Assembly (NCBI RefSeq): GCF_012933505.1
Contig: NZ_JABBNB010000041.1
Coordinates: 1 to 44,219 of the forward strand
Reading direction: 5' to 3'
Length of the DNA: 44,219 nt
DNA from: Gordonia asplenii
GTDB taxonomy: Bacteria > Actinomycetota > Actinomycetes > Mycobacteriales > Mycobacteriaceae
Of the stretch, positions 24,515-32,396 are shown one piece after another. Made by a program: the position numbers and the translations under genes. The notes under the pieces were generated by a model that made no database searches, was not told where the DNA came from, and was given only the letters and a program-made list of their open reading frames with translations. Position 1 is the stretch's first letter. Each line of letters begins with the position of its first letter.

Positions 24515-26056
24515 CTATGTCAGCTCGCGCTTGAGGATCTTGCCCGACGCGTTGCGCGGCAGCGCGTCGACGACGACCACCGATCGCGGCACCTTGAAAT
24601 TGGCGAGGTGTTCTTTCGCGTAGGCCACGACCGACGCCTCGGTGACGTCGGCGTCGGGTAGCAGCGTGAGGTAGGCCCGCCCCACCTCGCCGAGCCGGTC
24701 GTCGTCGACGCCGATCACCGCGACCTCGGTGACGCCGAGGATCCGTGACAGGGTCTGCTCCACCTCGGCCGGATACACGTTGAAGCCGCCGCAGATGTAC
24801 ATGTCCTTGAGTCGGTCGGTGATTTTCAGGTTGCCGCGGTCGTCGAGCGTCCCGACGTCGCCGGTGTGCAGCCAGCCGTCGGGGTCGATGGTCGACGCCG
24901 TGGCGTCGGGGTCGTCGAGGTAGCCGCGCATCACCATCCGACCGCGCGCGAGCACTTCACCCTGCTCGCCGATGCGCACCTCCATGCCCGGGTACGCGCG
25001 GCCGCAGGTGGTGGCGACGGTGACGTCGTCGTCGTCGGGCCGGCACGTCGTGATGAAACCGCTCGTCTCGGTTTGCCCGTAGGCGGTGATCACGGTGTCG
25101 ACGCCGAGGTCGGTCTGCAGGCGCTCGACGAGGACCACCGGCACGATGGTCGCCCCGGTGACGATCAGCCGCAACGACGATAGGTCGTGCTCGGTGCGCG
25201 CGGGGTCGTCGAGGATGGTCTGGAAGATGGTCGGGGCGCCGGGGAAGATGGTCGCACGTTGTGCCGCAACGAGTTTCATCGCCTCGGTGGGGGAGTAGAC
25301 GGCCAGCGGGAGCATCGTCGACCCGAACAGCACACACGGCAGGATGCCGGCCTTGTAACCGAAGGTGTGGAAGAACGGGTTGGCCATGAGATAGCGGTCG
25401 GCGTCGGTCATCTCGCCGTTCGACGCCCAGCCGTACGCCCCGGCCATGGTGTGCCGGTGCTCGGCGAGCACACCTTTGGGGAGTCCGGTGGTGCCCGACG
25501 TGAACAGGATGTCGGAGAGGTCGTCGGGCGCGACGGCGTCGGCGCGGTCGTCGGCGACGGCGAGGTCGGCGGTCGAGGGGGAACCGACGAAGTCGGGCCA
25601 GTCGATGGCCGACGGCGGGCACGGCTGCGCCGAATCGAGCGGGGCGCGGATCAGGGTACGGCCGGTATGGGCGCCGACGAGGTCGGCGAGATGGTCGGTA
25701 CCGAGGAACGCGCCGGCGACGACGACGGTCCGCGCCCCGGATCGATCGATGATGTCGACGGCCTCGGTGAGGGTGTAGCGCGAGTTGAGCGGAACCAAGA
25801 CTCCGCCGGCGTAGTGAACGCCGAGGGCGGCGATCGGCCAGTGGTAGCTGTTCGGGGCCCAGATGGCCACCCGATCGCCATGTGCGACACCGTAGTTGAC
25901 CAGCGCCGCAGCGAATTCACGGACGCGGTTGCGCAGGTCGGCCCAGGTCAGCGTCACGGGATCGCCCCACTGGTGGTCGACGACGGCCGCACCGTCGGGC
26001 CAGCGTTCGGCCGCCCGGTTGAGTGCTGCGGGCGTCGTGGTCGGGTACTCCTCCAT
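24515..26056 (-). CDS. fadD3: Acyl-CoA synthetase, HIP-CoA ligase FadD3-type
   Basis: 513-aa AMP-forming ligase. P-loop ILFTSGTTGLPKGV, adenylation motifs AYGQTETSG and WLHTGDVGTLDDRGNLKITDR, hinge region LKDMYICGGFNVYPAEVEQ, and the C-terminal catalytic Lys in NASGKILKREL. Its place, divergent from fadE30 over a KstR2 box, identifies it as FadD3, which activates the steroid catabolite HIP (C/D-ring propionate) to its CoA thioester in the cytosol. The ATG at 26056 lies about 12 nt from the operator on the minus strand, consistent with a leaderless transcript. The role is from homology and context. Confidence 0.9.
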   Translation of the reverse strand: MEEYPTTTPAALNRAAERWPDGAAVVDHQWGDPVTLTWADLRNRVREFAAALVNYGVAHGDRVAIWAPNSYHWPIAALGVHYAGGVLVPLNSRYTLTEAVDIIDRSGARTVVVAGAFLGTDHLADLVGAHTGRTLIRAPLDSAQPCPPSAIDWPDFVGSPSTADLAVADDRADAVAPDDLSDILFTSGTTGLPKGVLAEHRHTMAGAYGWASNGEMTDADRYLMANPFFHTFGYKAGILPCVLFGSTMLPLAVYSPTEAMKLVAAQRATIFPGAPTIFQTILDDPARTEHDLSSLRLIVTGATIVPVVLVERLQTDLGVDTVITAYGQTETSGFITTCRPDDDDVTVATTCGRAYPGMEVRIGEQGEVLARGRMVMRGYLDDPDATASTIDPDGWLHTGDVGTLDDRGNLKITDRLKDMYICGGFNVYPAEVEQTLSRILGVTEVAVIGVDDDRLGEVGRAYLTLLPDADVTEASVVAYAKEHLANFKVPRSVVVVDALPRNASGKILKRELT

Positions 26057-26067
26057 CGCACTAACCT

Positions 26068-26081
26068 AGCAAGCGCTTGGT
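26068..26081. promoter_or_regulatory. KstR2 operator, fadD3/fadE30 divergon
   Basis: AGCAAGCGCTTGGT is a full match to the published KstR2 consensus AnCAAGnnCTTGnT. It is 12 nt from the fadD3 start on one side and 17 nt from the fadE30 start on the other. Candidate -10 elements (TATGCT at 26086 for fadE30; TAGGTT on the minus strand for fadD3) abut it, so bound repressor would block both promoters. Confidence 0.92.
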
Positions 26082-26098
26082 AGTTTATGCTAGCTGTC

Positions 26099-27433
26099 AT
26101 GACCCAGATCAATCTCGCCGATCGCAGCGTGGATCTCGGCGAATGGGCTGCGGTGACGCCGAACGCGACTGAACTCTTCGCCGCTGCGGTGCGCCTGTGG
26201 CTCGCCGAACATCTCGCCGGCGACTTCGCCGCACTCAAAGGCCGCGGCGGACCGGGCAGCGAACACGAATTCTTCGCTCAACGACTCGCCTGGGATCGAC
26301 ACCTCGCGGCGTCGGGCTGGACCTGTCTCGGCTGGCCCGCCGAATACGGCGGCCGCGGCGCGACCATCGAACAGCGCATCATCTTCCACGAGGAATACGC
26401 CCGCGCCGACGCGCCCGCCCGCGTCAACCACCTCGGCGAAGAACTCCTCGGCCCGACGCTGATCGAGTACGGAACCGAAGAACAGAAGGCGCGTTTCCTG
26501 CCGGGCATCGTCAACGTCACCGAGCTGTGGGCGCAGGGCTACTCCGAGCCGGGCGCCGGCTCCGACCTCGCCGGCGTCTCGACCACCGCCGTGCTCGACG
26601 GCGACAAGTGGATTGTCAACGGGCAGAAGGTCTGGACGTCGCTTGCCCATGTCGCACAATGGGTATTCGTCGTCGCCCGCAGTGAAAAGGGATCGTCGCG
26701 CCACGCCGGGCTGAGCTTCCTGCTGGTGCCCATCGACCAGGACGGCGTCACGGTCCGCCCGATCCAACAGCTTACCGGCACTTCGGAATTCAACGAAGTG
26801 TTCTTCGACGACGCCGTCACCGACGCCGACCTCATCGTCGGTGCGCCCGGCGACGGATGGAAAGTCGCGATGGGACTGCTGCAGTTCGAACGCGGCGTGT
26901 CGACGCTGGGGCAGCAGGTGGGCTTCGCCCGCGAGCTCGACGCCGTGATTGCGGTAGCGAAAGCCAATGGCGCCGTGAGCAATCCGGAGATCGCATCGCG
27001 ACTGACCCGCGCCCGGATCGGGCTGCGTGTCATGCGCGCCCACGCCCAGCGCACGCTCGGCGGTAGTAGTCGGTCCGCTCGCTCCGCTCCCGACGCCGGT
27101 AACAATCGGCCCGCTCGCTCCGCTCCCGGCGCCGGTGACATCGTGAGCGAGGCAGGCGCGGCGTCGGTCGCAAAACTGTTGTGGGCCAACTGGCATCGCG
27201 AGCTCGGACAGCTGGCGGTCGACGTCGTCGGCGCGCCTGCACTCATCGGACCGTCGGCCACCACCGAAGGCCACCCCAACGACATCGCCGATCCTGCCAC
27301 CGTCGAACTCGGCGAATGGCAACGACTCCTGCTGTTCACCCGCGCCGACACGATCTACGGCGGATCAAATGAGGTGCAGCGCAACATCATCGCCGAGCGG
27401 GTGCTCGGACTACCCAGAGAGGCACGCCCATGA
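26099..27433 (+). CDS. fadE30: Acyl-CoA dehydrogenase FadE30-type
   Basis: 444-aa flavin acyl-CoA dehydrogenase acting on a HIP-CoA derivative in steroid C/D-ring catabolism. Core motifs: GWPAEYGGRGATIEQRIIFH, ELWAQGYSEPGAGSDLAG (FAD-binding), DKWIVNGQKVWTS, and the C-terminal IYGGSNEVQRNIIAERVLGLP. The ATG at 26099 fits the family N-terminus and a leaderless promoter. Residues about 324-348 (SRSARSAPDAGNN then RPARSAPGAGDI) come from two 36-bp repeats inserted in a surface-type loop before SVAKLLWANWHRELG. An internal 59-bp segment (26826-26884) is duplicated inverted at 32274. Its stop overlaps ipdF. Confidence 0.91.
   Translation: MTQINLADRSVDLGEWAAVTPNATELFAAAVRLWLAEHLAGDFAALKGRGGPGSEHEFFAQRLAWDRHLAASGWTCLGWPAEYGGRGATIEQRIIFHEEYARADAPARVNHLGEELLGPTLIEYGTEEQKARFLPGIVNVTELWAQGYSEPGAGSDLAGVSTTAVLDGDKWIVNGQKVWTSLAHVAQWVFVVARSEKGSSRHAGLSFLLVPIDQDGVTVRPIQQLTGTSEFNEVFFDDAVTDADLIVGAPGDGWKVAMGLLQFERGVSTLGQQVGFARELDAVIAVAKANGAVSNPEIASRLTRARIGLRVMRAHAQRTLGGSSRSARSAPDAGNNRPARSAPGAGDIVSEAGAASVAKLLWANWHRELGQLAVDVVGAPALIGPSATTEGHPNDIADPATVELGEWQRLLLFTRADTIYGGSNEVQRNIIAERVLGLPREARP
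27070..27141 (+). repeat. 36-bp tandem repeat (x2) inside fadE30
   Basis: Units 27070-27105 and 27106-27141 differ at four positions. The period is a multiple of three, so the frame is kept. The core CCGCTCGCTCCGCTCCC resembles the dispersed intergenic repeats of this genome. Confidence 0.85.
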
Positions 27434-28242
27434 CATCATCGGCCCCGACGTCGCCGTTGGCGCAGATTCCCACGGAGATCCCGGGCCACGGTCTGCTCGC
27501 GGGCAAGAAGGCCGTGGTGACCGCCGCGGCCGGTACCGGCATCGGATTCGCCTGCGCCCGAAGGGTTCTCCTCGAAGGCGGCGACGTAGTGGTCTCCGAC
27601 TTCCACGAGCGCCGCCTCGGCGAGACCCTCGACACGTTGACCGCGGAGTTTCCCGGCCAACAGGTCGCCGCCATCGTCTGCGATGTGTCGAGCACCGCCC
27701 AGGTCGACGCTCTGATCGACGGTGCCGCAAACGAATTGGGCCGGATCGACGTGCTGGTCAACAACGCCGGGCTCGGCGGTGAGACACCCGTCGTCGACAT
27801 GACCGATGAACAGTGGGACCGCGTCCTCGACGTCACCTTGAACAGCACGTTCCGGGCTACGCGTGCCGCGTTGCGCTACTTTCGTGGCGTCGACCACGGC
27901 GGCGTGCTGGTCAACAATGCGTCGGTGCTCGGGTGGCGGGCGCAACACAGCCAATCCCATTACGCCGCAGCCAAAGCCGGAGTGATGGCGCTGACCCGAT
28001 GCTCCGCGATAGAGGCCGCCGAGTTCGGTGTGCGGATCAACGCCGTCGCGCCGTCCATCGCGCGCCATCCGTTCCTCGCCAAGGTGACCAGCGATGAGCT
28101 CCTCGACGAGCTCGCCTCCCGTGAAGCGTACGGCCGCGCCGCCGAAGTCTGGGAGATCGCCGCCACCATCGCGATGCTCGCCAGCGACTACTCCACCTAC
28201 CTCACCGGCGAGATCGTGTCGATCTCCAGCCAGCGCGCCTGA
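27430..28242 (+). CDS. ipdF: Short-chain dehydrogenase IpdF-type
   Basis: 270-aa SDR of the Rv3559c type, proposed to oxidise a hydroxyl of the HIP-CoA pathway before ring opening. The cofactor loop is atypical: VVTAAAGTGIGFACARR rather than TGGxxGIG. The structural motif is NNAG (VLVNNAGLGG) and the catalytic residues are Ser in VNNASVLGW with Tyr-x3-Lys in HYAAAKAG. Starts at ATG 27430, overlapping the fadE30 stop (ATGA), so the two are translationally coupled. fadA6 follows after a short repeat region. Confidence 0.85.
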   Translation: MTSSAPTSPLAQIPTEIPGHGLLAGKKAVVTAAAGTGIGFACARRVLLEGGDVVVSDFHERRLGETLDTLTAEFPGQQVAAIVCDVSSTAQVDALIDGAANELGRIDVLVNNAGLGGETPVVDMTDEQWDRVLDVTLNSTFRATRAALRYFRGVDHGGVLVNNASVLGWRAQHSQSHYAAAKAGVMALTRCSAIEAAEFGVRINAVAPSIARHPFLAKVTSDELLDELASREAYGRAAEVWEIAATIAMLASDYSTYLTGEIVSISSQRA

Positions 28243-28244
28243 GC

Positions 28245-28325
28245 GTTTCCCGTCCGCTGCGCTCGCCTGACTGATTTCCCGTCGCTGCGCTCGCCTGACT
28301 ATTTTCCCGTCGCTGCGCTCGCCCC
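28245..28325. repeat. 28-bp repeat, three copies, between ipdF and fadA6
   Basis: TTTCCCGTC(C)GCTGCGCTCGC followed by CTGACT is repeated with starts near 28245, 28274 and 28302. The last copy runs into the fadA6 leader. No coding signal. Confidence 0.8.
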
Positions 28326-28353
28326 CGTCACCGAAGATCAAGGGAGTCAACAC

Positions 28354-29508
28354 ATGTCAACCCCACAGGCCTACATCGTCGACGCCGTGCGCACCCCCGT
28401 CGGCAAGCGCAACGGGTCACTCGCGAAAGTGCACCCCGCCGACCTCGGCGCCCACGTCATCAACGCCATCCTCGACCGCACCGGGGTCGACCCCGACGTC
28501 GTCGACGACGTCGTGTTCGGCTGCGTCGACACCGTCGGGCCGCAGGCGGGCAACATCGCCCGTACCGCGTGGCTGACCGCCGGGCAACCCCTCGGCGTAC
28601 CCGGCACCACTGTCGACCGGCAGTGCGGATCGTCGCAGCAGGCAATCCATTTCGCCGCGCAGGGAGTCATGAGCGGCACCCAAGACGTCGTGCTCGCCGG
28701 CGGCGTCCAGAACATGTCGGCCATCCCGATCAGCCAGGCGATGATCGCCGGACGTGAACTCGGCTTCACCACGCCGACCGCTGAGTCTCCCGGCTGGACC
28801 GAGCGTTTCGGCGACGTCGAGATCTCCCAGTTCGTCGGCGCGGACATGATGGCGAAGAAGTGGGACATCACCCGCCTCGACATGGAGCAGTGGGCCCTGC
28901 AGTCGCACGAGCGTGCACGCGCTGCCATCGCCGCCGGGCGATTCGACAACGAGTACGTCGCGCTCGGCGACTGCGTCGTGGACGAATGCCCCCGGGAAAC
29001 GTCGCTGGCGAAGATGGCGTCGCTCAACGTGCTCGCCGAGGGGTCGGATCTGACCGCGGCCGTCGCATCGCAGATCTGCGATGGTGCGTCGGCGACGCTG
29101 GTGGTCTCCGAAGCTGCGCTGAAGCGCTACGGGCTCACTCCGCGCGCCCGAATTCACCACATCTCGGTGCGCGGCGACGACCCGGTCATGATGCTGTCGG
29201 CGCCGATCCCCGCGACCAAGTACGCGCTGGAGAAGAGCGGCATGAGCATCGACGACATCGACGTCGTCGAGATCAACGAAGCGTTCGCGCCCGTCGTGCT
29301 CGCCTGGCTGAAAGAGACCGATGCCGATCCGTCGAAGGTCAACCCGAACGGCGGTGGCATCGCGCTCGGTCATCCGCTGGGCGCCACCGGCGCAAAGCTG
29401 TTCGCGACGCTTCTCAACGAGTTGGAGCGCACTGGCGGCCGCTATGGCCTACAGACCATGTGCGAGGGCGGCGGCACCGCCAACGTGACGATCATCGAAC
29501 GCCTGTAG
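28354..29508 (+). CDS. fadA6: Acetyl-CoA acetyltransferase (thiolase) FadA6-type
   Basis: 384-aa thiolase that carries out thiolytic cleavage after steroid ring C opening. Nucleophile Cys91 in VDRQCGSSQQAIHF, His in NPNGGGIALGHPLGATGA, second Cys in LQTMCEGGGTANV; all three catalytic residues are present. The ATG at 28354 has AAGGGAG about 7 nt upstream. It lies in the fadE30-ipdF direction and probably the same transcript, although separated by 111 nt with repeats. In M. tuberculosis fadA6 is next to kstR2; here an aldehyde dehydrogenase lies between them. Confidence 0.9.
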   Translation: MSTPQAYIVDAVRTPVGKRNGSLAKVHPADLGAHVINAILDRTGVDPDVVDDVVFGCVDTVGPQAGNIARTAWLTAGQPLGVPGTTVDRQCGSSQQAIHFAAQGVMSGTQDVVLAGGVQNMSAIPISQAMIAGRELGFTTPTAESPGWTERFGDVEISQFVGADMMAKKWDITRLDMEQWALQSHERARAAIAAGRFDNEYVALGDCVVDECPRETSLAKMASLNVLAEGSDLTAAVASQICDGASATLVVSEAALKRYGLTPRARIHHISVRGDDPVMMLSAPIPATKYALEKSGMSIDDIDVVEINEAFAPVVLAWLKETDADPSKVNPNGGGIALGHPLGATGAKLFATLLNELERTGGRYGLQTMCEGGGTANVTIIERL

Positions 29509-29529
29509 GAAATGGCGCCGTCGCGCCGC

Positions 29530-29815
29530 GGTTGAGTGTGCTGATTGCAATCGGTCCCGACGTTGCTGCCGAGGGAGCCGGGCCCCTTGCTGCCGCTGAG
29601 CGTGCTGATTGCAATCGTCCCCCGACGTTGCCGCCGAGGGAGCGGGCCCTCGCCGCACCTGAGGTCGCTGATTGCAATCGTCCCCCGACGTTGCAGCTGG
29701 GGGAGCCGGCCCCTCGCCGCGGCTGAGCGTGCTGATTGCAATCGGTCCCGACGTTGCCGCCGGGGGAGCCCGCCCCTCGCCGCGCCTGAGGTCGCTGATT
29801 GCAATCGTCCGTAGG
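29530..29815. repeat. Ordered array of GATTGCAATC palindromes (locus 2)
   Basis: Five perfect GATTGCAATC palindromes start at 29543, 29607, 29670, 29734 and 29797, spaced 64, 63, 64 and 63 bp. Units share GCTGATTGCAATCG(G/T), CCCGACGTTGC and a GAGGGAGC...CCCTCGCCGC hairpin-like segment with the 63-bp units of the array at 16478. It fills most of the gap between fadA6 and the aldehyde dehydrogenase. No gene is supported. Confidence 0.9.
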
Positions 29816-29885
29816 CCAAACCCAACCCCGCGCGCTAAACTGGCAACGCCTGTGTCCACATTGCATCGACTTTGCGCATACAATG

Positions 29886-29913
29886 TTGGAACACTTGTAA
29901 GAAACTGTTCCAA
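29886..29913. promoter_or_regulatory. Operator-like inverted repeat before the aldehyde dehydrogenase
   Basis: TTGGAACA (29886-29893) and TGTTCCAA (29906-29913) form a perfect 8-12-8 inverted repeat. It lies directly after a good -10 hexamer TACAAT (29879-29884) and 27 nt before the ATG at 29940. This is the size and place of a TetR- or GntR-type operator. It does not match the KstR2 box, so another regulator is implied. Confidence 0.6.
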
Positions 29914-29939
29914 TCAATGTCGAGCAAGGGGAACGACCC

Positions 29940-31448
29940 ATGACCAAACCAGCCGAAGCAGGTACCGCGACTACGGGGCGAGTGTCCTCCGAGGATCGCA
30001 CGCTTGCCGAACTGCTCGAGATCCAACAGGCCGCGTACCTGCGCGACGGCATCCCCGACCTGCGCACCCGCATCGACCGGATCAACCGACTGCAGGCGCT
30101 CCTGCTCGACAACGCCGACGAGATCACCGAGGCGCTCACCGCCGACTTCGGGTCGCGACCCGCGGACCTGTCCATCGCCGCCGACGTCGCCGGCTGCATG
30201 ATCGATCTCACCCATCAACGCCGCTCGGTCGGCAAGTGGATGGCCGAGACCAACGTGGCCAAGCTGCAGGGACTGCTCGGCTTCAAGCAACGACTGCGTC
30301 ACGACCCGCTCGGCGTCGTCGGCATCATGGGCCCGTGGAACTTCCCGCTCCAGCTCACCTTCGTACCGGCCGGCGCAGCGTTCGCCGCGGGCAACCGCGT
30401 TCTGATGCGGCCGTCGTCGATCACCGGCAAGACCACCGCCGTCATCGCCAAGCACGCCCCCGATTACTTCTCCATCGAGGAACTCGCGATCATCACCAAC
30501 AAGCACGGCGGCGGTTCCGACTTCGCCAAGCTCAAGGTCGACCACATGTTCTTCACCGGGTCACCCGAGGTGGGCGCGTCCGTTGCGGCTGAGGCCGGCA
30601 AGAACCTCGTGCCGGTGACCCTCGAGCTCGGCGGCAAGAACCCCGCCATCGTCGACCCCGACGCCGACATCTCCAAGGCTGCGAAGTTCCTCGCCGACGC
30701 TCGCATGGTCAACGGTGGACAGGTCTGCCTGTGCCCCGACTACGTCTTCGTCCCCGAATCGAAGGTCGGCGAATTCTCCGACAAGGTCATCGAACGGTGG
30801 AGGAACAACTTCCCGACGATCGCTCACAACGGCGAGTACACCTCGACCGTCAACGAGAAGAACTACACCCGCATCGTCGGTCTCATCGACGACGCCGTGG
30901 AGCTCGGTGCGACGAAGCGCCAGGTGATTCCGGCCGGTGAAACGCTGCCCGACGCGCAAGCGCGCAAGATTCCGCCGACCCTGCTCACCGACGTCAAGGC
31001 CGGCATGAAGATCGAGGAGGATGAAGTGTTCGGGCCGGTGCTCACCGTCTACCCCTACCGGGAGATCGGCGAGGCCATCGACCAGATCAATTCGCACCCA
31101 CACCCGCTCACCCTGTACTGGGTCGGCGACGACAACGACAATCTCAAGACGGTCGCCGACAGCACCCGTAGCGGTTCGATCAGTGGCAACGACTTCGCCC
31201 TGCATCTGCTCAGTGCCCACCTGCCGTTCGGCGGCGTCGGACGCAGCGGCATGGGCAACTACCACGGCAAGTTCGGTTTCGAAACGTTCAGTCACGCACG
31301 TGCGGTCACCGTTTCGACGCTGCCGATCAACTTCGCCGAACTCATGTCGCCTCCGTTCACCGCGCGCGACAAGAAGATGACCGAAGTTCAGATGAAGATG
31401 TGGCGCCGCTGGAACGCGAAGTCATCGCGGCGCAACGCTAAGCGCTGA
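29940..31448 (+). CDS. Aldehyde dehydrogenase (class 3 / coniferyl-aldehyde-like)
   Basis: 502-aa NAD(P)-dependent aldehyde dehydrogenase. GIMGPWNFPLQLTFVPAGAA and FFTGSPEVGASVAAEAGK (cofactor binding), catalytic Glu in PVTLELGGKNPAIV and catalytic Cys in NGGQVCLCPDYVFVPE. The C-terminal basic tail (RRWNAKSSRRNAKR) is odd. The ATG at 29940 has AAGGGGA about 7 nt upstream. It sits between fadA6 and kstR2 but has its own promoter and operator, so it may not belong to the steroid pathway; a hydrophobic aldehyde substrate is a guess. A strong terminator follows. Confidence 0.9.
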   Translation: MTKPAEAGTATTGRVSSEDRTLAELLEIQQAAYLRDGIPDLRTRIDRINRLQALLLDNADEITEALTADFGSRPADLSIAADVAGCMIDLTHQRRSVGKWMAETNVAKLQGLLGFKQRLRHDPLGVVGIMGPWNFPLQLTFVPAGAAFAAGNRVLMRPSSITGKTTAVIAKHAPDYFSIEELAIITNKHGGGSDFAKLKVDHMFFTGSPEVGASVAAEAGKNLVPVTLELGGKNPAIVDPDADISKAAKFLADARMVNGGQVCLCPDYVFVPESKVGEFSDKVIERWRNNFPTIAHNGEYTSTVNEKNYTRIVGLIDDAVELGATKRQVIPAGETLPDAQARKIPPTLLTDVKAGMKIEEDEVFGPVLTVYPYREIGEAIDQINSHPHPLTLYWVGDDNDNLKTVADSTRSGSISGNDFALHLLSAHLPFGGVGRSGMGNYHGKFGFETFSHARAVTVSTLPINFAELMSPPFTARDKKMTEVQMKMWRRWNAKSSRRNAKR

Positions 31449-31468
31449 TCGGATCTCAGCCAGATCGA

Positions 31469-31500
31469 AAGCCGCCCTCCAACGCCGTGGAGGGCGGCTT
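31469..31500 (+). terminator. Intrinsic-type hairpin terminator
   Basis: A perfect 13-bp stem, AAGCCGCCCTCCA (31469-31481) with TGGAGGGCGGCTT (31488-31500), around loop ACGCCG, ending in TT. It lies 21 nt after the aldehyde dehydrogenase stop and before the kstR2 promoter. Confidence 0.88.
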
Positions 31501-31543
31501 CATTGGTGTCCGACGGTACTTTACGATCCCGAACGCAAAACCA

Positions 31544-31557
31544 AGCAAGTGCTTGGT
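31544..31557. promoter_or_regulatory. KstR2 operator before kstR2
   Basis: AGCAAGTGCTTGGT, inside the wider near-palindrome CCAAGCAAGTGCTTGG (31541-31556), matches AnCAAGnnCTTGnT. TAGGAT (31557-31562) directly after it serves as a -10 for a leaderless mRNA starting at the ATG 31570. This predicts autorepression of kstR2. Confidence 0.92.
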
Positions 31558-31569
31558 AGGATTGTGTCC

Positions 31570-32184
31570 ATGGCAAAGGCACCGGCAGGAACAAGCCGTC
31601 GCGACGAACTCTTGACGATGGCGGGACGCATGTTCGCCGAGCAGGGGCTCCGCTCGACGACAGTACGCGACATCGCCGACGCCGCGGGCATCCTGTCCGG
31701 CAGTCTCTACCACCATTTCGACTCCAAGGAGGCGATGGTGGACGAACTCCTGCGCGGATTCCTCGACTCGTTGTTCGCGCGGTACCAAGAGATCGCGTCC
31801 GCACAGTCGTCGGCGGCCGATACGCTGCGACAGTTGGTGGTCGCGTCCTTCGAGGCGATCGACGCGGATCATCATGCCGTCGCGATCTACCAAGACGAGG
31901 CCAAACGCCTTGCCGGACAAGAACGTTTCGCCTACATCGGCGAGCGCAACCAGGAGTTCCGTCAGCTGTGGCATTCCGTCCTCGCGCGCGGAGTCGCCGA
32001 CGGCGAGTTCCGCTCCGATCTCAACATCGAACTGGTCTACCGCTTCATGCGCGATACCGTGTGGGTCGCGGTCCGGTGGTACCGGCCGGGCGGTGCGATG
32101 TCGGTCGATCAGATCGCCGAACAATATCTGTCGGTCGTACTCGACGGGATTCTCTCGCACAGCCCCGACGGAAGCTCGGAGTGA
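31570..32184 (+). CDS. kstR2: TetR-family repressor KstR2
   Basis: 204-aa TetR regulator. The N-terminal HTH (RRDELLTMAGRMFAEQGLRS then TTVRDIADAAGILSGSLYHHF) is followed by a helical ligand domain. In mycobacteria and rhodococci KstR2 represses the HIP catabolic genes and is released by HIP-CoA, the FadD3 product. The assignment rests on its own upstream KstR2 box and the surrounding fadD3, fadE30, fadA6 and ipd genes. I choose ATG 31570 (MAKAPAGTS); the ORF upstream to 31549 would run through the operator. Confidence 0.92.
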   Translation: MAKAPAGTSRRDELLTMAGRMFAEQGLRSTTVRDIADAAGILSGSLYHHFDSKEAMVDELLRGFLDSLFARYQEIASAQSSAADTLRQLVVASFEAIDADHHAVAIYQDEAKRLAGQERFAYIGERNQEFRQLWHSVLARGVADGEFRSDLNIELVYRFMRDTVWVAVRWYRPGGAMSVDQIAEQYLSVVLDGILSHSPDGSSE

Positions 32185-32273
32185 ACCCAACGCGAACATG
32201 GTCATCGATCTGCATTACCGCCACGTCGATCCGCGTCGCTGAGATGACAGGCTTCGCGCCCGGAGCGTCGGGT

Positions 32274-32332
32274 CTGCAGCAGTCCCATCGCGACTTTCCA
32301 TCCGTCGCCGGGCGCACCGACGATGAGGTCGG
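32274..32332 (-). pseudogene. 59-bp exact inverted copy of an internal fadE30 segment
   Basis: The minus strand here is identical over 59 nt to fadE30 positions 26826-26884, which encode LIVGAPGDGWKVAMGLLQ. Identity stops abruptly on both sides. It is therefore a recent duplicated or rearranged piece of fadE30 or of a near-identical acyl-CoA dehydrogenase gene, not a working gene. Confidence 0.85.
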
Positions 32333-32396
32333 GATGGGATTTCGGTGTGCTGCCCCGTTTTCTGAGCCAGGGGCTTCTACGGCGGTACGATTCGCT

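Noticed and set aside
29449..29913. Long open frames with repeated CNQ-type peptides over the palindrome array (both arrays, minus strand)
   Set aside because: The frames stay open only because the repeat units lack stops; there is no ribosome site, composition is repetitive and they overlap the fadA6 end and the ALDH promoter.
32206..32242. Short peptide MVIDLHYRHVDPRR after kstR2 as a gene remnant
   Set aside because: Too short to assign to a family; may be chance.
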